This document shows positions 60,901 to 64,000 of a stretch of DNA of 64,000 bases, piece by piece. This DNA comes from Chlorohelix sp037138995 (lineage in GTDB: Bacteria > Chloroflexota > Chloroflexia > Chloroheliales > Chloroheliaceae): the NCBI RefSeq assembly GCF_037138995.1, contig NZ_JBAXHI010000009.1:1-64000 (forward strand), read 5' to 3'. A program made the position numbers and the translations under genes. Within the stretch, counting starts at the first letter, position 1. The number at the start of each line of letters is the position of its first letter. Below the pieces are notes generated by a model that was not told where the DNA came from, ran no database searches, and saw only the letters and a list, made by a program, of their open reading frames with translations.

Positions 60901-61023
60901 TAGGGCTGCGAACGCCGCGCTCGCCAACCCCAACAGCAGGGCGACAGCCGCTAAGGCTGCCAGCAGTCGCGGCGATATGCGCCGCTTCTTCTTAATTGTT
61001 GCTACATTCTCTGAGTTAATCAT
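57913..61023 (-). CDS. Secreted NHL-repeat protein, twelve repeats plus C-terminal DUF11-like domain
   Basis: A signal peptide covers about 14-40 (KKKRRISPRLLAALAAVALLLGLASAAFA). Twelve repeats follow, each with a (R)VYGQ or VWGQ turn, a GVAVASDG-type strand and an NNRVL.Y strand, the NHL signature. Twelve repeats fit two six-bladed propellers. A DUF11/CARDB-like beta domain (about 800-930: LVSFSFKVKNIGAGSASNLVISMPVPQGL) and a final beta region (about 935-1036) complete it. It is probably a surface or extracellular protein; no catalytic motif is seen and no sortase-type or membrane anchor is evident. The repeats are similar at DNA level. Confidence 0.9.
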   Translation of the reverse strand: MINSENVATIKKKRRISPRLLAALAAVALLLGLASAAFAALPSTTATRVYGQVGDFTANQENNVARTADNLYNPAGVAVASDGGIYVADYQNHRVLHYPSGSTTADRVYGQGGSFSTFAYNKGGVSQDSLDYPVGVAVASDGIYIADSYNNRVLYYSGTSTTATRVYGQADYTTRSYNRGNGNTPSADSLWQPSGVAVVAGGIYIADTYNNRVLYYSGTSTTATRVYGQGDTGSSFTTKISFPVAATNMFHPGGVAVDSNGIYVSDGNNRVLRFPVYNTGGTVDFTPNRIYGQPDGTSGNPNNGSNSGNPTNDSLWQPTGIALASDGSLFVADNAIPNQGGNNRVLHYPSGSTTADRVYGQTNMTGNNSGTTQSTLSSPVGVAVASDGSLYVADYNNNRVLHYAANPSADGPNADRVYGQGGSYTTWLFFAPNTDSLNVPRGVAVAPDGSVFIADSNNNRVLRYTAGSTTASAVWGQSGSFAANTENNGSTPGTPSDDSLSGPIGMAFTSDGSMYVADTGNNRVLFFPADSSGIPAQHATRVYGQKDAYTTGDANKGGIGAQTLNQPDSIAIASGGIFISDSSNNRVLYYSGISNTADRVYGQATFAGGGANRTNVPTYGPTSLYLPYGVAVDASGNLYVADNLNNRVLFFPADSSGVPANDAEATRVYGQANFTDHGYNRGSTPGINTLSKPYGITLADDGSLYVVEWGNNRALHYPAPTGLWTDGPDADGVWGQGGVFTTKDKPNPPTADSLYQSYGVALSPLDGSLFIADGDNNRVVCYGACTANTPPPGGNEVVVAHPADLVPQLRVNPDRVVDTNLENLVSFSFKVKNIGAGSASNLVISMPVPQGLDVGYLEEGATSGVWVTQVTTTTVTIKLPTIEGGKEAHGTLVFRPNISAVAGTQIDVRYNLVFDDATRGGKSLFSNHELFVYGSAEGNSNETKGEVQPGAAVSANAGEKVSIVQTGFLADEFVSLWYTGPDGTSVSLGLPRANANGEVTIVVNTAGLSGSYSVVGYGNRSEFTQVNILTVTAAAG

Positions 61024-61172
61024 TCTACATCCCTTCTTAATTCCTGCTAAAACCTTGTTTCTTTATTGCGAATAACTTTTACCGCTTGTCCGGTACTATA
61101 CCTGCGAGCATTCGGGTAGCCTGAGCAAAGCATGCCCAATAAGGCAAATACTTTTTCCACCGACATAAAATC

Positions 61173-61205
61173 ATTATAGCAAACGATTCTAACAGGATTC
61201 TAACA
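61173..61205 (-). promoter_or_regulatory. Extended -10 promoter with two tandem 11-nt activator-type repeats
   Basis: Minus strand: TGTTAGAATCC and TGTTAGAATCG directly follow one another (61195-61205, 61184-61194), then TTTGC and TATAAT (61173-61178), giving an extended TGC-TATAAT. No -35 consensus is present. The repeats occupy its place. Spacing of 11 nt is typical of OmpR/PhoB-type regulators. The leader to the ATG is about 140 nt. Confidence 0.55.
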
Positions 61206-61283
61206 ACTTGTCCGTTTTCAGGGGGGTTTTCAAGCTTGATAATTAAGGATTGGTTAAGAATTGAGGAGTAATGGGTGAAGGGT

Positions 61284-61298
61284 GCGACACGGAGTCGC
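61284..61298. repeat. Short palindrome GCGAC-ACGGA-GTCGC
   Basis: Five-pair stem. With flanks it is the near reverse complement of 24721-24738. The 61024-61465 gap also holds the NHL promoter and the metY terminator, and no gene. Confidence 0.5.
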
Positions 61299-61385
61299 TC
61301 CTATCCTACCCAAATCTCTTTCTAGTATTGGTATATGTTCCTATAAAAAAAGCAAGCGAGGGCAATAAATCAGTCCAAACAAAAA

Positions 61386-61414
61386 CCCCCCTTTCCTCGC
61401 AAGAAAAAGGGAGG
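61386..61414 (-). terminator. Terminator of the metY operon
   Basis: Minus strand: CCTCCC pairs with GGGGGG through a CTT/AAG-rich stem, followed by TTTTTG. It closely matches 57865-57898, sharing GCAAGAAAAAGGGAGG with it. Confidence 0.85.
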
Positions 61415-61465
61415 CGTTTGTTTAATAAGATTAGCTACTAGCTACCAATTGGGTTTAGCCAAACC

Positions 61466-62755
61466 TTATTTTTGCGATTTTTCGAGCGCTTGCTCCAAAT
61501 CCCATTGTATATCTTCAAAATCTTCCAGCCCCACCGAGATACGAATCATGTCGGGAGTGACACCGCCAGCCAGCTGTTCTTCTTCACTCATTTGCTGGTG
61601 GGTGGTGCTGGCAGGATGTATTACCAACGATTTGGCATCCCCAACATTGGCAAGGTGTGATAGCAATTGCACGCTCTCGATGAACTTACGCCCGGCTGCC
61701 AGCCCACCCTTGATGCCAAAGGTAAAGATTGCGCCCGCTCCTTTGGGCAAATACTTTTGCGCCAGTTTATAGTATGGGCTGGATGGAAGCATCGGATAAT
61801 TTACCCACGAAACTGCCGGATGCTCGTTTAGATATTCCGCCACCGCCAGCGTATTTGCCACATGCCGATCCATCCGCAAGCCCAACGTTTCCAGCCCTTG
61901 CAAGAACATGAAACTGTTAAAAGGCGATAGAGCGGGACCCATATCACGCAGACTCTCCACTCGCGCCTTCATGATGAAAGCGAAATCGCCGAAGGTTTCG
62001 TAGAAACGGATGCCGTGATAGCCTTTACTTGGCGAGGTTAGACCGGGAAATTTGCCGTTGCCCCAATCGAACCTACCGCTATCCACAATGATTCCGCCGA
62101 TACTTGTTCCATGCCCACCGATGAATTTGGTAGCAGAATGAACCACCAAGTCTGCGCCCCATTCTATCGGGCGGCACAAGTAAGGCGTAGCAAAGGTATT
62201 ATCTATAACCAGCGGCAAACCCGCATCATGCGCGATTTTTGCCACTGCCTCGATGTCCAACACATTTATTTTAGGATTGCCTAGCGTTTCAGCATATAAT
62301 ACGCGGGTGCGAGGGGTAATGGCTTTACGAAAATTTTCAGGGTCTTCCGGGTCAACGAAAACCGTATTAATGCCCCATCTCCTGAAGCTGATGTCAAACT
62401 GGGTATAAGTACCACCGTAGAGAGTGCTACTAGAGACGATTTCATCGCCTTCATTCAGCAGCGTAAACATGGTGATAAATTGCGCTGCCTGCCCGCTACC
62501 CAACGCCAATCCCCCCACCCCACCTTCCAATGAAGCTACTCGTTCTTCCAGAGCAGCCGTAGTCGGATTCATAATACGAGTGTAGATATTGCCAAAACGC
62601 TGCAAGGCGAAAAGGTTAGCGGCATGCTCAGTATCATCAAACACGTAGCTAGTAGTCTGGTAAATGGGCATAGCACGCGCCCCGGTGGTAGGGTCAGGGC
62701 GTTGCCCCGCATGCAAAGCGCGAGTATTAAAACCAAACTTGCGATCTTCTGCCAT
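61466..62755 (-). CDS. metY: O-acetylhomoserine aminocarboxypropyltransferase (MetY-like)
   Basis: Cys/Met-metabolism PLP enzyme making homocysteine from O-acetylhomoserine and sulfide. The N-terminal FNTRALHAGQRPDPTTGARAMPIYQTTSYVF is diagnostic of MetY. The PLP lysine lies in HSATKFIGGHGTSIGGI and the active-site Tyr/Arg pair in GNIYTRIMNPT. The chain is about 430 residues, usual for MetY and longer than MetB/MetC. The GTG at 62764 falls in the ribosome site; GGAG eight bases before the ATG at 62755 supports the start used. The RAM-domain gene ends six bases upstream. Confidence 0.93.
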   Translation of the reverse strand: MAEDRKFGFNTRALHAGQRPDPTTGARAMPIYQTTSYVFDDTEHAANLFALQRFGNIYTRIMNPTTAALEERVASLEGGVGGLALGSGQAAQFITMFTLLNEGDEIVSSSTLYGGTYTQFDISFRRWGINTVFVDPEDPENFRKAITPRTRVLYAETLGNPKINVLDIEAVAKIAHDAGLPLVIDNTFATPYLCRPIEWGADLVVHSATKFIGGHGTSIGGIIVDSGRFDWGNGKFPGLTSPSKGYHGIRFYETFGDFAFIMKARVESLRDMGPALSPFNSFMFLQGLETLGLRMDRHVANTLAVAEYLNEHPAVSWVNYPMLPSSPYYKLAQKYLPKGAGAIFTFGIKGGLAAGRKFIESVQLLSHLANVGDAKSLVIHPASTTHQQMSEEEQLAGGVTPDMIRISVGLEDFEDIQWDLEQALEKSQK

Positions 62756-62760
62756 TATGG

Positions 62761-63039
62761 TCACTCCACCCCTATATTAAAGCTTTGTTCAATGTCGTCA
62801 CGGCTATAAACTTTGAAAGCCACCATCGTGGTAGTATGAATGATTGACGGGATTTGGGCTACTTTAGCGGTTACTACATTGGCGAGGTCATCGTATTCCT
62901 TAACCCGCACCAAAGCTACCAAATCGAACTCGCCCGTAACCGAAAAAACCTCATATAGCCCGTCAATTTTCAGCAATTGCTGGGCAGTTTGCGGCACATT
63001 GCCCCGCTCTACGTTAATCAATATAAGCGCTTGTATCAT
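62761..63039 (-). CDS. Stand-alone Lrp/AsnC ligand-binding (RAM) domain protein
   Basis: A 92-residue ferredoxin-like RAM domain: MIQALILINVERG, VFSVTGEFDLVALVRVKEYDDLANVV and IIHTTTMVAFKVY. There is no helix-turn-helix. Free-standing RAM proteins form ring oligomers that bind amino acids and modulate partner proteins. Its stop overlaps the ribosome site of metY, suggesting translational coupling and a role in sensing methionine-pathway amino acids, which is inference. AGGGG precedes the ATG. Confidence 0.9.
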   Translation of the reverse strand: MIQALILINVERGNVPQTAQQLLKIDGLYEVFSVTGEFDLVALVRVKEYDDLANVVTAKVAQIPSIIHTTTMVAFKVYSRDDIEQSFNIGVE

Positions 63040-63374
63040 GTTTGTATCCCCTAAGCTCGACTTTGCCCATTTTCACAAATTTGTTAAAACCATTTTACAT
63101 TAGAAGGAGTGCCTTTCATAATGCGATTTTTGCCGATTTTCCAGTCAGTATGGAGTAAGTTAGGGGAGGCACCCCTTTTCGTCCGGGCTGTGTAGTTACT
63201 AACGTATTAATATATAAAGCCAAAATGAGTTTCCTTTGGGTTTGAAGTAAGGGTTGAATAGTCTTACATTTTACCAAAGGAACTCACCTTTTTCTATTTG
63301 GGGTTCCCTTAACTATACGCCTATGGATTGCGCCCCTGAGAACCCCGCTCGGATTCCGTTCTTATAGCAAAAAT
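63040..63374. other. Intergenic region with a large stem-loop, no gene seen
   Basis: TGAGTTTCCTTTGG (63226-63239) pairs with CCAAAGGAACTCA (63274-63286) with one bulge; GTAAG/CTTAC (63247-63251, 63263-63267) pairs inside it. CCTTTTT follows on the plus strand. It could be a terminator of the Pro-rich gene's transcript, a small RNA, or a remnant of a mobile element. Confidence 0.5.
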
Positions 63375-63968
63375 CTATGGAGTTTTAATCGGTTCTATCT
63401 TAATAGTGGGCATTGGGTTCAGCGCTTTAGATGTCGGTGTCGGCATCAATATTCCTATAGTAGGAATTGGCATAGGCGTAAATTTGACTCCCGAAGTCGG
63501 TGTCGGCATCAATATTCCTATAGTAGGAATTGGCATAGGCGTAAGTTTGATTCCCGAAGTCGGTGCTGCCCCCGTAGTGGGACTTGCGGCTGGCGCAGTA
63601 GTAGCAGCAGCGGTTGTAATCAGAGCAGTAACAGCAACGGTTGTGACTGGCGCGGTGGTAGCAACAACAGGTGCAGTAGTAGCTACAACCGAAGTAACGG
63701 GCGCAGTAGTATTTGCAATAGGCGCGGTAGTAACTGCGGCAGGGGTAGCAGTTGCTTTTGCGGAATTCGTTACAACGCTAGTTGGTTCCGCCCCACCAGA
63801 CGACTTCTGTAGAAAAAAGACTGCGCCAATTGCGCCGATTATAACTACCCCAATAACAACCAATATCCACAATACTAGCGAACCACCCTTACGTTGGGGA
63901 TTATTAGGGGGTTGTTGTGGGTTTTGGTAATAACCTTGTGGCGGTTGCTGAACTGGCGGTTGCTGCAT
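63375..63968 (-). CDS. Single-pass membrane protein with Pro/Thr-rich tail and 21-residue repeats
   Basis: A Gln/Pro-rich cytoplasmic N-terminus (about 1-27), one transmembrane helix (about 29-53: LVLWILVVIGVVIIGAIGAVFFL) and a long Thr/Ala/Pro-rich exterior. Near the end a 21-residue unit containing TPMPIPTIGILMPTPT occurs twice. No folded domain is recognised. AAGGAG eight bases before the ATG at 63968 fixes the start. The architecture echoes the stalks of the kinase at 5561 and the anti-sigma factor at 8557. It may be a surface-exposed spacer or adhesive protein. Confidence 0.75.
   Translation of the reverse strand: MQQPPVQQPPQGYYQNPQQPPNNPQRKGGSLVLWILVVIGVVIIGAIGAVFFLQKSSGGAEPTSVVTNSAKATATPAAVTTAPIANTTAPVTSVVATTAPVVATTAPVTTVAVTALITTAAATTAPAASPTTGAAPTSGIKLTPMPIPTIGILMPTPTSGVKFTPMPIPTIGILMPTPTSKALNPMPTIKIEPIKTP
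63433..63558 (+). repeat. Two tandem 63-bp repeats inside the Pro-rich gene
   Basis: GTCGGTGTCGGCATC recurs at 63433 and 63496, a 63-base period. Each unit includes the small palindrome ATTCCTATAGTAGGAAT. The copies are almost identical, and a third partial GAAGTCGGT start follows at 63556. Confidence 0.8.
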
Positions 63969-64000
63969 GATGTCTGCTCCTTCATTGGTTGGAAACAAAT

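Noticed and set aside
57913..61023. Regularly repeated blocks that might suggest a CRISPR array or satellite
   Set aside because: The period is long and in frame, and the repeats encode NHL blades; there are no short constant repeats with unique spacers.

Overview
The window is dense bacterial chromosome of roughly balanced GC. Genes lie on both strands and most starts carry AGGAG-type ribosome binding sites. The protein set points to Chloroflexota: a PknB-like kinase and an anti-sigma factor with very long Thr-rich stalks, an L,D-transpeptidase with FGYP-type repeats, an NHL-propeller secreted protein, a bacterial translin homologue and a 'baseplate J'-type membrane protein beside alaS. This is an inference from gene content. 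The first 46 bases are the 5' end of a 16S rRNA gene running off the left edge, and comparing that gene would settle the lineage.

Layout. 1-400: start of 16S rRNA with leader, boxA and a strong promoter, minus strand. 399-5508: an AMP-forming acyl-CoA ligase-like gene diverges from a phaC / dGTPase / DNA methyltransferase operon. 5561-10125: Ser/Thr kinase, then an ECF sigma / membrane anti-sigma pair with its own ECF-type promoter. 10170-15617: alaS / membrane protein / ruvX operon. 15849-24644: cell-wall amidase, GH13 phosphorylase, dienelactone hydrolase, SDR, acyl-ACP thioesterase, acetyltransferase, and a biotin carrier / biotin carboxylase pair. 24821-27788: transporter, HAD phosphatase, MobA-like nucleotidyltransferase, membrane protein. 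28160-31731: glyA, upp, purA. 31805-37263: aminotransferase, hotdog thioesterase, two paralogous lipoproteins, receiver protein, PTPS homologue, CoA-transferase. 37819-41192: L,D-transpeptidase, orphan molybdate-type ABC ATPase with a PadR regulator. 41503-44258: a three-gene operon of a degenerate ADP-ribosylglycohydrolase-like protein, a translin homologue and an unrecognised helical protein. 44262-48335: HAD, glycosyltransferase, Ham1-like NTPase, PHP phosphoesterase. 48745-57597: an eight-PAS histidine kinase, then a dual-kinase hybrid sensor overlapping a REC-wHTH-BTAD regulator. 57913-63968: NHL protein, metY with a stand-alone RAM protein, Pro/Thr-rich membrane protein.

There is no CRISPR array, transposase, integrase or phage module, and I saw no tRNA gene. 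The two most system-like unusual units are the translin operon (41503-44258) and the dual-kinase sensor with its BTAD regulator (53387-57597). Regulatory structure is readable in several places: an ECF autoregulatory promoter, a likely leaderless promoter, an activator-type direct repeat at an extended -10, a possible purA attenuator, and many hairpins. Some hairpins belong to a dispersed palindrome family.
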